Source: Bog-159 sp963785255
Lineage (GTDB): Bacteria > Acidobacteriota > Terriglobia > Bryobacterales > Bryobacteraceae
Direction of reading: 5' to 3'
Length of the DNA: 64,000 nt
Assembly: GCA_963785255.1 (NCBI GenBank)
Contig: CAWAUR010000009.1
Location: 124,001 to 188,000 of the forward strand
Every line of letters starts with the position of its first letter. The first letter of the stretch is position 1. Shown here one piece after another: positions 26,134 to 36,000 of this stretch. Under the pieces are notes generated by a model that saw nothing but the letters and a program-made list of their open reading frames with translations, had not been told where the DNA came from and did not search any database. Both the position numbers and the translations under genes were made by a program.

Positions 26134-27282
26134 ATGCAGCCTATCGGTGTAAGCGTGAATGTCAACTTCCTGGCCGGCCTGATGCTATTCCTGGCGGCCC
26201 GCCCGAAGGTCCGCGTCATGGCTGCCGCGTGCGCCGCCGGAGCCTGCCTGGGCGCTTACCTGGGCTTCCACGGCAGCCTGCTGCAGCGCGCTCTCGAAGC
26301 GCTCTCTTATTGCGGCGCCGGAGCCATCCCCGCGGTCTGGCTGATGCCGTTACTAGGCGAACGGTCCGATTTGAAGCTCCTCGCCAAGCTACTGTTCCTT
26401 CCTTGTTTCGCCATTCTCACGACCGTCTTCCTGAACTTCGGGTCGCACGGCTTGACTTACGATCGCTATCTCTATGCCTTCGACGGCAGCCTGGGTTTTC
26501 AACCGTCATTCTGGGCCGGGCAGGTGCTGGCTGCACCGGCCTGGATGGGCGAACTTACCCGCGCACTTTACGATGGCTTACCTCTGTTCTTAGTCGCCGC
26601 TTATGTGATCGCCGAAAGACACGGCGCCGCCACGGCGCGCATGGTATTCCTATGGATCGTATTACTGGGCGTCTGCGGAGCGGGTTGCTATGTTCTTTTT
26701 CCCGCCGTCGGCACTTACTTGTTGTATGCCAAGTCGTTCCCGTTTCATGCGCCGGCCGTCTCCACCGTTCCGCTGGTGCCCATCGCGGTGACTTCGGACA
26801 TGCCACGCAATTGCATGCCTTCGATGCATACGGCGTGGGCGCTGGTGGCCATCTGGGCGGCTGGTAAATGCCAGTTTCCCTGGCGCTGGATCATGCGCGG
26901 CCTGCTGGCGATCATGCTTTTCCAAACGCTCGCTTTTCACTATCTCGTCGATATGATCGTGTCTGTGCCCTTCACGCTGGCCATCTTCGCGGTGGTCCGG
27001 TCCGGGGTGCCGTGGGCGGCCATCGAGCGCCGCGCCGCCTTCGCCGTGGGTGTGACATCGGTGGGTGTGTGGCTGGCGGCGTTGCGCTGGGGCACGTTCC
27101 TGTTCCAGGGGTCGCCGGTCATCCCGTGGACCGCCGGTTTGATCACCGTCGGATTGAGTTGCTGGCTCTGGCGCAATCTAGACCGCGCGGTAGGACAGGC
27201 CTCCTGGCCTGTCCCCGAGCCCGCGCAGGCTGCCAGCCAAGCTGCGGGCCTTTCGCATCGGGTGGCGGTTTCCTCTAATTAA
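26134..27282 (+). CDS. PAP2-superfamily polytopic membrane protein
   Basis: A 382-residue membrane protein with about ten hydrophobic segments. The phosphatase-like signature is split as in the PAP2_3 (inositolphosphorylceramide synthase-like) group: RNCMPSMHTAWAL near residue 228 and FHYLVDMIVSVP near residue 268, containing the two expected histidines and an aspartate. Likely role: lipid phosphate phosphatase or phospho-head-group transfer in the membrane (inference). The final about 34 residues (from GQASWPVPEPA) are read from a family-B type palindrome, so the C-terminus is repeat-derived and probably not functional. A 290-base AT-richer stretch upstream holds no gene. Confidence 0.8.
   Translation: MQPIGVSVNVNFLAGLMLFLAARPKVRVMAAACAAGACLGAYLGFHGSLLQRALEALSYCGAGAIPAVWLMPLLGERSDLKLLAKLLFLPCFAILTTVFLNFGSHGLTYDRYLYAFDGSLGFQPSFWAGQVLAAPAWMGELTRALYDGLPLFLVAAYVIAERHGAATARMVFLWIVLLGVCGAGCYVLFPAVGTYLLYAKSFPFHAPAVSTVPLVPIAVTSDMPRNCMPSMHTAWALVAIWAAGKCQFPWRWIMRGLLAIMLFQTLAFHYLVDMIVSVPFTLAIFAVVRSGVPWAAIERRAAFAVGVTSVGVWLAALRWGTFLFQGSPVIPWTAGLITVGLSCWLWRNLDRAVGQASWPVPEPAQAASQAAGLSHRVAVSSN
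27189..27217. repeat. Family-B palindrome inside the 3' end of the PAP2 gene
   Basis: GGTAGGACAGGCCTCCTGGC followed by CTGTCC. Unlike at 1958 and 6764, where the TAG of this element ends a gene, here the element is in another frame and is translated. Confidence 0.7.
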
Positions 27283-27320
27283 CTTGACACCGCAAAGTAC
27301 CCTGGCGATACGAGACCGTC

Positions 27321-27605
27321 ATGCTCGTTCGCGATATTTGTGTCCTGGATCGCGGAGCGAAGCCGCGGGCGGTTGCCGCGGACGGATCGAGCGTGCCGGC
27401 CATCGCCTTAACGGGATCGCCGGACTTGGATTCCTTCACGTGGGCGACCTGTCATGCGGATACCGTGCGCGCGCTGAAGAGCCGGCACCCCAGCCTGCGC
27501 TTAAGAAACCTCTGGGCGCGTGTCGCGCGGATGGCAGGCGGTGTAGCGCGATGCGCGGCTGCGCCTATCAGCACTTACTGCTGCGCATCAACTGGTCTAT
27601 ATTGA
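27321..27605 (+). CDS. Hypothetical ORF convergent with purF (doubtful)
   Basis: A 94-residue ORF whose first part reads protein-like (LTGSPDLDSFTWATCHADTV, ALKSRHPSLRLR). A TTGACA at 27285-27290 lies about 30 bases upstream, but no good ribosome site is present. The end overlaps the 3' end of purF by 38 bases and is Cys/Ala-rich, suggesting loss of the natural C-terminus. No recognised family. It could be chance or the remnant of a gene. Confidence 0.25.
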   Translation: MLVRDICVLDRGAKPRAVAADGSSVPAIALTGSPDLDSFTWATCHADTVRALKSRHPSLRLRNLWARVARMAGGVARCAAAPISTYCCASTGLY

Positions 27606-28977
27606 CTAACTCGGTAGGATAGTTGCCGGTGTAACACGCGTAACAATACTCGTGTTTCTCGCTATCTCCTACCGCTTCCCGCAGCGAAGCCAGCGATAAG
27701 TACCCCAGTGTATCCGCTTCCACAAACCGGCGGATGCCCTCTACATTGTTATTGGCCGCGATCAGCTCGCGCTTGGTGGGTGTATCTACGCCATAGAAAC
27801 ACGGCGAAATGGTGGGCGGACAGGAAATGCGCAAGTGCACTTCGCGCGCGCCGGCCTGCCGCATCATGCGCACGATCTTGCGGCTGGTGGTGCCGCGCAC
27901 GATGGAATCGTCCACCAGCACCACGCGCTTGCCTTCCAGCAGGTGCCGCACGGGATTCAGCTTCAGCTTCACGCCGAAATCGCGAATGGCCTGCTCCGGC
28001 TCAATAAAAGTGCGGCCCACGTAATGATTGCGGATCAGGCCGTGACGGAACGGCAGTCCGGATTCCGACGCGTATCCTAAAGCCGCGGACACGCCCGAGT
28101 CGGGCACCGGAACCACCACGTCTGCATCCACCGGGTGCTCACGCGCCAGCAGGCGGCCCAACATCTCGCGCGACTGCTGCACCGGCCGGCCAAAGACGAT
28201 CGAATCCGGCCGCGAGAAGTACACATGCTCGAAGGCGCAATGCGCCAGGGCGCGCTCCGGAGCGTAGCGCTCGCGTGTGACTCCCTCCGGACCCACGGTG
28301 ATCATCTCACCCGGTTCGACATCCGTCAGGTAAACCGCGCCGATCAGATCGAACGCGCAGGTCTCCGACGCGAAGACATAGGAAGTGTGTCCGTTTAATT
28401 CCATCTGGCCCATGGCCAGCGGACGGAATCCGTGCGGATCGCGCGCCACGATGATGCGATCCTCCGCCAGAAACACCAGCGAAAAGGCGCCCTCGATCTG
28501 CAACAAAGCGTCGCGCAAAGCCCCTGCCATGGTGTGTTCCGACGAGTGCGCCACCAGGTGCAGAATCACTTCCGTATCGCTGTTGGCCTGGAAGATGGCG
28601 CCATGCTCTTCCAACCTGGCGCGCAGTTCGATGGCATTGGTGATATTGCCGTTGTGCGCTACCGCCACGCGCCCTTTATTGCAGGACACCGAGAAGGGTT
28701 GGGCGTTGAGCAGCGCGGTGTCGCCGGCGGTCGAGTAGCGCGTATGGCCGATGGCCAGTTTGCCCGGCAACTCGGCCAGCACCTCGGTAGTGAAGATATC
28801 GGCCACGTGGCCCATGGACTTCCGGCAGTGTATTTCGGCGCCATCGCTCGAGCAGATGCCCGCGCTTTCCTGGCCGCGATGCTGCAGCGCGTACAGCCCC
28901 AGATAGGTCATGGTGGAGGCTTCCGGATGGCCGTAAATGGCGACTACGCCGCATTCTTCATGCAATTTGTCGAACAT
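27568..28977 (-). CDS. purF: Amidophosphoribosyltransferase
   Basis: First committed enzyme of purine synthesis: PRPP plus glutamine gives phosphoribosylamine. The 469-residue product has a short propeptide and nucleophile Cys9 (HEECGVVAIYG), the glutaminase domain (HTRYSTAG, HNGNITNA) and the phosphoribosyltransferase domain with the PRPP loop VVLVDDSIVRGTTS. Cysteines in ISCPPTISPC and in YCYACYTG fit the Fe-S-containing, Bacillus-type enzyme. It is the last gene of purQ-purL-purF, with three bases after purL. Length is normal. Confidence 0.97.
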   Translation of the reverse strand: MFDKLHEECGVVAIYGHPEASTMTYLGLYALQHRGQESAGICSSDGAEIHCRKSMGHVADIFTTEVLAELPGKLAIGHTRYSTAGDTALLNAQPFSVSCNKGRVAVAHNGNITNAIELRARLEEHGAIFQANSDTEVILHLVAHSSEHTMAGALRDALLQIEGAFSLVFLAEDRIIVARDPHGFRPLAMGQMELNGHTSYVFASETCAFDLIGAVYLTDVEPGEMITVGPEGVTRERYAPERALAHCAFEHVYFSRPDSIVFGRPVQQSREMLGRLLAREHPVDADVVVPVPDSGVSAALGYASESGLPFRHGLIRNHYVGRTFIEPEQAIRDFGVKLKLNPVRHLLEGKRVVLVDDSIVRGTTSRKIVRMMRQAGAREVHLRISCPPTISPCFYGVDTPTKRELIAANNNVEGIRRFVEADTLGYLSLASLREAVGDSEKHEYCYACYTGNYPTELVNIDQLMRSSKC

Positions 28978-28980
28978 GGC

Positions 28981-31203
28981 TTATGACCGAAGTTGTTTCT
29001 CGAGCGACCCTTGGTAAGTCGCCCGCAGATCGTCGATGCTCACAGAGATCAAGATTTCCCCGCGCTTACCGATGGCTAATCCCTTGTGCATGGTGATGCC
29101 CACACGCGGCGCTTCGACATTATGGCGCGCGGCAATTTCCGCTACCGCGTCCGGGTTGGCTGTCGAAACCAGAATGCGCGACGGGCCTTCATGAAACAGC
29201 AGCAACTCGGCGCTCAGGTCCGAGTCCAAATCGAGCGCCGCGCCCACCCCCCCCAGGCAACATTCGGCGGCGCAGATAGACAATCCGCCATCGCTTACAT
29301 CATGCGCGGATTCCGCCAGGCCCGCCGCCACGATCTCGCGCATGGCGTCGTCGACGCGCTTTTCGTAATCCATATCCAGCGCCGGAGGCAATCCCCAGAA
29401 TTCCTTCAGGACCGTCTTCGCATATTCGGTGCCGCCAAAGCGCTGTTCATCGCAGTTGCCGATTCCGCCTAGCAAAACGATGGGCCGGCCGGCAGTTTTG
29501 AAATCGCGCGTGACGGGAGCGCCGGTCTGCATCAGCCCCACGATGCCGATAACCGGCGTGGGCCAGATGCCTTCGCCCAGCGTTTCGTTATATAAACTGA
29601 CGTTGCCGCCGGTGATGGGTGTATCAAAGAAGCGGCAGGCGTCCGACATGCCTTCGATGGCTTCCACAAGCTGGGCCATAATTTCCGGCCGCTCCGGATT
29701 TCCAAAGTTCAGGCAATTCGTGGCGGCCACCGGCTGCGCGCCAGTGGTTGCCAGATTGCGGCAGCATTCCGCCACCGCCAGCATGGCGCCTTCGCGCGGC
29801 GAAAGATAACAGTAGCGGCCGTTGCCATCGAGCGACATGGCCACCGACACCCCATTTTCTTTGATGCGCACCACCGCCGCATCGGCTCCCGGTCCCGCGA
29901 TGGTGTTGGTGCGGACCATGTAATCGTATTGTTCCCAGATGTAGCGCTTGGAGCAGATATCCGGCGACCCGAGCAGGGTGATGAACGCTTCCTGGGGGCT
30001 GGGGGCCGGCACGCGGCCCGTGCGCTTGTCCGCTAGATCCTTCCGCGTGTGCACGGCATGCGGCCGATCGTAAAGCGGAGCCTCGTCCGCCAGTTCGCGA
30101 TTGGGAATCTCGGCCACAACCTTGCCATGCTGCTTCACGCGCAGGAGTCCGTCGCCGGTGACCGTGCCAATCGCCACGGCGTCCAGGCCCCACTTGCGGA
30201 ACACGCGAAAAACCTCGTCTTCGCGGCCCTTTTCGGCCACCAGCAGCATGCGCTCCTGCGACTCCGAGAGCATGATTTCGTAGGGCGTCATGCCGCTTTC
30301 GCGCTGCGGCACGCGATCCAGCTCGATTTCGATGCCGGTTTCGCCGCGGCTGCCCATCTCGCATGTGGAGCAGGTGAGGCCCGCCGCGCCCATATCCTGA
30401 ATGCCCACGATAGCGCCGGTTTGCATGGCTTCCAGGCATGCTTCCAGCAGCAGTTTTTCGAGAAACGGATCGCCCACCTGCACGTTGGGGCGCTTTTGTT
30501 TGGACTCTTCGGTGAATTCGGCGGAGGCCATGGACGCGCCGTGGATGCCATCGCGGCCCGTCTTCGCGCCCACGTAGATTACGGGATTGCCCACGCCCGC
30601 AGCCTTCGCGTAGAAGATATCTTCCTTTTTGGCCACGCCCAGCGCGAACACATTCACCAGCGGGTTGCCGTTGTAGCAGGCTTCGAAGAGGCACTCGCCG
30701 CCCACGGTGGGCACGCCAAAGCAGTTGCCGTAATGCGCAATGCCCGCCACCACGCCTTCAAGGATGCGGCGGTTGCGCGGGCCGGCTTGCGGATCGTCAA
30801 GCAGTCCGAAGCGCAGCGAATCGAGCACCGCAATGGGCCGCGCGCCCATGGTGAAGATATCGCGCAAAATGCCGCCGACTCCTGTGGCCGCGCCCTGAAA
30901 CGGTTCGATGAAGCTGGGATGGTTATGCGATTCGATCTTAAAGGCGATCACATAGCCGCCGCCTACATCGATGATGCCGGCGTTCTCGCCGGGGCCCTGC
31001 ACCACCAGCTTTCCGCGCGTCGGCAGCTTCTTCAAATGCAGGCGCGAGCTTTTGTAGGAGCAGTGCTCGCTCCACATCACGCTGAAGACGCCCAGTTCGG
31101 TGTAATTCGGCTCGCGGCCGAGGATCGCGACGATCTTCTGGTATTCCGATTCGGTGAGCTGATGTTGCGCGACGATATCCGGCGTGATGGCGAGGGTGCT
31201 CAT
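28981..31203 (-). CDS. purL: Phosphoribosylformylglycinamidine synthase, large subunit
   Basis: Converts FGAR to FGAM in purine synthesis, using ammonia delivered by PurQ. The 740-residue size is that of the small, Bacillus-type PurL that works with PurQ and PurS. Landmarks: YTELGVFSVMWSEHCSYKSS with the active-site histidine, VQGPGENAGIIDVGGGY, KIESHNHPSFIEPFQGAATG, GIQDMGAAGLTCSTCEM, and HDVSDGGLSICAAEC. Its start overlaps the purQ stop (ATGA), and purF follows after three bases, so the three genes form an operon. Confidence 0.97.
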   Translation of the reverse strand: MSTLAITPDIVAQHQLTESEYQKIVAILGREPNYTELGVFSVMWSEHCSYKSSRLHLKKLPTRGKLVVQGPGENAGIIDVGGGYVIAFKIESHNHPSFIEPFQGAATGVGGILRDIFTMGARPIAVLDSLRFGLLDDPQAGPRNRRILEGVVAGIAHYGNCFGVPTVGGECLFEACYNGNPLVNVFALGVAKKEDIFYAKAAGVGNPVIYVGAKTGRDGIHGASMASAEFTEESKQKRPNVQVGDPFLEKLLLEACLEAMQTGAIVGIQDMGAAGLTCSTCEMGSRGETGIEIELDRVPQRESGMTPYEIMLSESQERMLLVAEKGREDEVFRVFRKWGLDAVAIGTVTGDGLLRVKQHGKVVAEIPNRELADEAPLYDRPHAVHTRKDLADKRTGRVPAPSPQEAFITLLGSPDICSKRYIWEQYDYMVRTNTIAGPGADAAVVRIKENGVSVAMSLDGNGRYCYLSPREGAMLAVAECCRNLATTGAQPVAATNCLNFGNPERPEIMAQLVEAIEGMSDACRFFDTPITGGNVSLYNETLGEGIWPTPVIGIVGLMQTGAPVTRDFKTAGRPIVLLGGIGNCDEQRFGGTEYAKTVLKEFWGLPPALDMDYEKRVDDAMREIVAAGLAESAHDVSDGGLSICAAECCLGGVGAALDLDSDLSAELLLFHEGPSRILVSTANPDAVAEIAARHNVEAPRVGITMHKGLAIGKRGEILISVSIDDLRATYQGSLEKQLRS

Positions 31204-31871
31204 AGGCTGAGCGCGGGAGCCATCGCCATGGAACGGAGGATCACCAATCCGTCGCTCGATCCCATAAGGGGCTCGGTGGCCCGCTCGGGATGCGGCATCA
31301 GGCCCATCACGTTGCGCCGCGCATTCAGGACGCCCGCGATATCGCGCATAGAGCCGTTGGGGTTATCCAGGTAGCGGAAGGCGATGCGATCCTCGGCTTC
31401 CAGTTCGTCGAGCGTGCGATCGTCGGCCACGTAGCAGCCTTCGCCGTGCGCGATGGGCATGCGTAGAATCTGACCTGGCTCAGCGGCGGAGGTGAACGGC
31501 GAGTTGGTGGTCTCGACGCGCAGCCGCACCTCGCGGCAGATGAATTTCAAATTGCGGTTGCGCATCAGCGCGCCGGGCAGCAGTCCGGCTTCGACAAGAA
31601 TCTGGAAGCCGTTACAGATGCCCAGGACCAGTCCGCCATCGGCCGCGAATTTGCGGACAGCCGCCATTACGGGCGAAAACTTTGCTATGGCGCCGCAACG
31701 TAGGTAGTCGCCGTAGGCGAAGCCGCCGGGCAGGATGACGGCGTCGATGTCGCCCAGAGTCGCGGAATCGTGCCAGATGTATTCCGCCTGGTGGCCAAGG
31801 TTATGATTCACCGCAAACCAGGCGTCGTGATCGCAATTGCTGCCGGGGAAGACAATCACGCCAAATTTCAT
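31200..31871 (-). CDS. purQ: Phosphoribosylformylglycinamidine synthase, glutaminase subunit
   Basis: A class-I glutamine amidotransferase of 223 residues. It shows FGVIVFPGSNCDHDA at the start, LPGGFAYGDYLRCGAIA, the nucleophile cysteine in LGICNGFQIL, and the catalytic His/Glu region near the end (MPHPERA). It supplies ammonia to PurL, whose gene overlaps it by four bases. A purS gene, expected for this type of complex, is not found upstream; the adjacent stretch is a pseudogene region. The ribosome site upstream of the ATG is weak. Confidence 0.96.
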   Translation of the reverse strand: MKFGVIVFPGSNCDHDAWFAVNHNLGHQAEYIWHDSATLGDIDAVILPGGFAYGDYLRCGAIAKFSPVMAAVRKFAADGGLVLGICNGFQILVEAGLLPGALMRNRNLKFICREVRLRVETTNSPFTSAAEPGQILRMPIAHGEGCYVADDRTLDELEAEDRIAFRYLDNPNGSMRDIAGVLNARRNVMGLMPHPERATEPLMGSSDGLVILRSMAMAPALSL

Positions 31872-31904
31872 GAGCTTCGAGTGCCGGGGAGGTTACGTAC
31901 CAGT

Positions 31905-32418
31905 TTAGCAGATGCGAACGTGCCGCCGGGCGGCCGGGTAGTGCCTGAAAGGTGGAACCGAGGCGGACTGTGTCAGAATGGAAAGCCCCGCAACATCCGC
32001 CGATATCCATCCTGAGCGTGGCCAACGCTTCACATCGACCGGATTAGATCCAGTGAAAAGCGCTAACTCTAAGTCATCGGCCGCTTTCAGTCGCTATATA
32101 AAGCGCCAGTGCTCTCCATGCGTAAGCGAAGTGGCAAACGAACGGCCACAGATGAGAGGATCATTCTGCCCGTAGTGCTGACGTGCTCCCCAGCCGGGAA
32201 ACCGCCTCTGACTCCACCGTGGTGGCTGGCAATACTTCAGTCTCAATGGCGACGGGCGAGACGTTTGGCTCCAAAACCAGGATATCGGGGCGCCTGGCGC
32301 TTCCCCTTAACATACCCGTATTCTCCGACCTAACGATGTCGGGATTAGCCCACGCTCGACGCGTGTCCCGCAGCGCTTCGGCCAGCGTGCCGTTTATGGT
32401 GTGTTCGGTGGTCGGCAT
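31905..32418 (-). pseudogene. Frameshifted remnant of a nuclease-like protein
   Basis: Protein-like sequence runs on the minus strand in three successive frames. Frame 1 (32418-32161): MPTTEHTINGTLAEALRDTR at the start, then RRPDILVLEP and PVAIETEVLPATTVESEA, ending at a TGA. Frame 2 (about 32169-32087): MILSSVAVRLPLRLRMES then TGALYSD. Frame 3 (about 32093-31905): LKAADDLELALFTGSNPVD, then KRWPRSGWISADVAGLSIL. The three pieces join smoothly, so at least two indels have broken one gene, and the C-terminal part is lost. The PD...ETE spacing resembles a PD-(D/E)xK nuclease core, as in N-terminal domains of some restriction or methylase proteins (inference). It lies directly upstream of purQ, where purS or a promoter would be expected. 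Confidence 0.55.
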
Positions 32419-32522
32419 CGCTTACACCCCAATCAGTCATCGGAAGAACTATAACATCTCTTCACTGAGATAAAGGCACGCGCGCCACAACCCCCGCCCA
32501 AGCGCGCCTAAGCCATTGGTTA

Positions 32523-32741
32523 TTAAGGGCAAATAATCCTGCGATGTACAGCCGGTTCCTCAGCGTGCGTGTCGCGCATGAAGTCCACGCACGTCTGGAT
32601 CTCTTCAAAGTCACCAACGGCAGCGAAGGTAATGCCATACCTGCCTTCGCCAATCCCAAAAAACCTTATATCGCACAACGCACAGCCCGCCGCACCGCGT
32701 CAATCCCCGCCGAAAATCGCCAACGCATCTTTCAGGCAGTG
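32523..32741 (-). pseudogene. Possible second gene remnant
   Basis: A minus-strand frame reads HCLKDALAIFGGD, a TGA stop (32702-32700), then GCALCDIRFFGIGEGRYGI, TFAAVGDFEEIQTCVDFM and RDTHAEEPAVHRR before a stop at 32523. The composition is protein-like, but there is no start codon and one internal stop. No family recognised. It begins at the edge of the large palindrome and may have been cut by it. Confidence 0.3.
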
Positions 32742-32750
32742 CCGCGGCCT

Positions 32751-33045
32751 GTGGGGCGGGCAATCCTGCCCAATGTCACTTAGTTTTCCGTCGAGCGGCC
32801 GGCGGCATAAATCGTGGGGCGGCCAATCATGGCCGCAGCCGGCTTTTCAGCCGGCTCTTCGACCGTTTGCGAGCGTTTTGGCCGCCTAAAAGGCGGCTGC
32901 GGCCATGATTGGCCGCCCCACAATTTTGTGCAGAATTCCATGACTCGAAAACTAAGTGGCATTGGGCAATCCTGCCCGCAGCCGGCCTCCCATCCGGCCA
33001 GCCGCCTGAAAGGCGGCGGCGGCCAGGCATGCCGCCCCACAACAC
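32751..33045. repeat. Large nested palindrome (possible composite element)
   Basis: An inner pair of perfect 27-base inverted repeats (32814-32840 starting GTGGGGCGGCCAATCATGGC; 32895-32921 its exact complement) lies inside an outer pair (32769-32788, CCCAATGTCACTTAGTTTTC; 32947-32966, complementary with one mismatch). Around both are GTGGGGCGGGCAATCCTGCC and GGCAATCCTGCCCGCAGCCG type flanks and a further GCCGCC-rich hairpin up to 33045. The arrangement looks like one palindromic element inserted into another. Confidence 0.75.
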
Positions 33046-33068
33046 CCCAATCCTCCGGTGTCAACGGG

Positions 33069-36000
33069 TTACTGAATCGCTACCGTAATACCCGCCTGAC
33101 TGCTGTTATCGCCAATGAATATGAGTAACTGGGCGGCTCCCGGCGGCACTCCATCGGGCACCTGAATATCCACCTGCAAAGCGCCCGCCACTAAGTAAGG
33201 CGCCGCGCCGACATAGGTAATATTCGTCGCCGGCACACCGCCGATAGTGGCTGTCACCGCGAGCAGCGGAGCGGGCAGCGGCAGCGACCCGGGCTCAATC
33301 ATGCCGTCCACGCCGGCCGGCGCCGTCTGACCTTGTCCGGTGGCGAACACCTGGATGTAGGAGCCGGGGGTCACCGGGTTACTCGCGGAAACCAGGTGAT
33401 AACTCAGATCCAGAATCGCGCCGGGACCCTGGCCGGAAGCGTCCGCGCTGTAGATTCCCGGCGCGCTCGCCACCACCGGAAACATGAGCGAATTGGAGCG
33501 GGCCGTGCCATAAGTCGATTCCACCAGGACGCTGGTTTGCCCCGCGATCTCATAGGGCGCGATGGCGTTGATTTGTCCGGCACCGGCATACAGGATGGGC
33601 GCCTGATAGCCGTTGAACGTCACTTGCACGCCGGCTAGCGAAGTAGCAATAAATCCGTTTACGACGGTAGCCCCTATGCCCGCGGCCGGGCCCAGAGCTT
33701 TGCCGAAGATGGTGATAATCTCGCCCGGCGCAATCCCGGCTTGAATGTAACTGGCGGAGTTGACCACCGTTTCGATCACTGGAAGCGTAACGATTACCGT
33801 CAGAGTGACAGTGATTGTTAGTTGTGGAGTACCGGAAGAGTCGCTCAAGGTAATGGAACCGGCATAAGAGCCGCTTCCGAGACTCGCAGGATTTACAGCA
33901 ACGGTAAGTGTCGCGGGTGTGGTGGCGGATGTGGGAGTGACCGAAAGCCATCCGGAACTGGTTGCGGCTGCCGTGAATTGAGCGGCGGCGCCGGTGGAAG
34001 TTACCGCAATGGTTTGGGCCGGCGGATTCGGACTGCCCGAGCTATACACAAAGGTCAACGAACTGGGCGTGGCGGAGAGGAATGCCTGGTTCGCCACGGT
34101 CAGGGTGACTGACACGGTCTGCGGCGAGCCGGTGGCCGGAGTCACCGTAATCGTGCCGTTGTAAGTGCCAATCGCCAAACCCGCGGGATTTACGGATACA
34201 GTTAATGTGGCGTTCTGTGATCCAGAGGTGGGAGTCGCCGACAGCCAATTGCCGCCGCTGGTGGCCACACTGGCGGTGAAGTTCTGCGAGCCGCTGACTT
34301 GCACGCTTTGCCCGGCTGGCACGCTTCCGTTCTGGACGTATGCGAACGTCAACGTGGTGGGACTGACACTGAATGGAGCCGTGCTGATGCTTACCGTAAA
34401 GTTCACGGTAAGTTGCGAGATGACGCCGCCGGCGGTAGTGAACGTCACAATGCCCTGATACACGCCGGCCGATAAGTTGGTGGCGTCGGCGCCGATGGTC
34501 AGACTGGTCTCCAGGTTGGCGGTTCCGCTGCTGGGAGTCACGGACAACCAAGGCGTACTGGTGGAGGCGGTAAAGGCCGTGGCGGTGGAAGCCGTGAGCT
34601 CCACGGTCTGGGTTTGTGGCCCGGCGCCGGCCATGGCGGTGAAGCTCAGCGAACTCTGATTCGGAACCACCGCGGGCGCGTTACTCACATTCAAAACGAT
34701 AGGCACTACGATCGCCACCGGGTTGGGCGCCTGGGCGGTGGCCGCGGGCAGCATAACGACTTGGGCCACATAGATACCGGTCGGCTCGATTTGCGGAGTC
34801 AGGGTAATCGTAAATTGTTGGGGAGTAGCCAACGGAGGCGCCGCCGTACTGATCTGCAACCAGGGTGGCAATCCGGTGGCATAAGTAAACATCTGCGACC
34901 CGCCGCCGCTGGACATTACGTTCAGAATAAACGGTGCGGGAGCTGAGTTACCACCTACAAAGTTGAAGACAAAACCGCCTGAATCCGTGGTAAGTACGGG
35001 ATTCGCGGATACGATCAGAGTAACGTGGATAAGCTGGATATGAGTATTCAGATCGATTGTAATCGTGCCAGTGTAAGTGGCCGCCTGCAGACCGGTGGGA
35101 TCGGCGGTGACGGTGAGCACGGCGGGCGCCGGGCCGGAGGTGGCGGAGATTCCGATCCACGATCCTTCGACCGTGGCGGTGAACGAGGCGCTGCCAAAGC
35201 CGTTGATCGCCAAGGGCTGCCCGGGGGGGGCGGCTTGTCCGAGTTGCGTGACAAACACCAGCGATTCCGGATTGGCAACGTTCGAGACGGCCGTGATGGT
35301 GAGCGTAACCGGAATCGTCTCGGTGCCATTATCCGCGTCCGTGGCGGTGATGGATCCCTGGTAAGTGCCAATATTCAGGCCCGCCGGATTTACGGTCACA
35401 TTCAGATTGGCATCCGTGGGCAGGGTACCCGAGACATTCGAGGTGGCGCCATTGATCAGAAGCCAGTCTCCATTGCTGACCGCCTGCGCGACATAGGTAT
35501 CGTTGGCCACCGGACTGGAGAGCGTCAGTACTTGCGCCAGAGGAACCGTCCCGCCGGCGTTATACGCAAAACTGAACGAAACAGGACTCGCGGTGAGCGT
35601 ATTCGGCCCGACCTGCAGCGTGATAGGTATAACCAGGGGCGTGGTGTTGCCGGATGTTGGAGTAACCGTGACGGCACCCTGGTAAGTGCCGCCGGCTATA
35701 TTCAGGCTATTTACGGTAACGGTAAGGGTAGCCGGCGTGTAACTTTGATTACTTACAACGCTCAACCAGTTGCCGCCGCCGGAGGTGGTAAACGCCACGG
35801 AGAATCCTATGGAGGCGCCGCCGCTGGCGCTCAGCGAGACGCTTTGGGAAGTCGGGCCGGGCACAAAGAACGACAGCGTGGTGGCTGAGGGAATGATGGA
35901 AAGCGGGCCGCCGATATTGAGCGTCACGGGGATCTTCAACGCCGTGAAGCCGGAGGCGGTGACGGTAATGGTCGCGGTATAAACGCCTGGCTGGCTCGAC

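Noticed and set aside
30049..31374. 441-codon open frame antisense to purL/purQ
   Set aside because: PurL and PurQ are unambiguous; the opposite frame is a His/Ala-rich shadow.
35025..35888. 287-codon frame antisense to the BACON protein
   Set aside because: Gly/Arg-rich mirror of a repetitive beta protein, without start signal.
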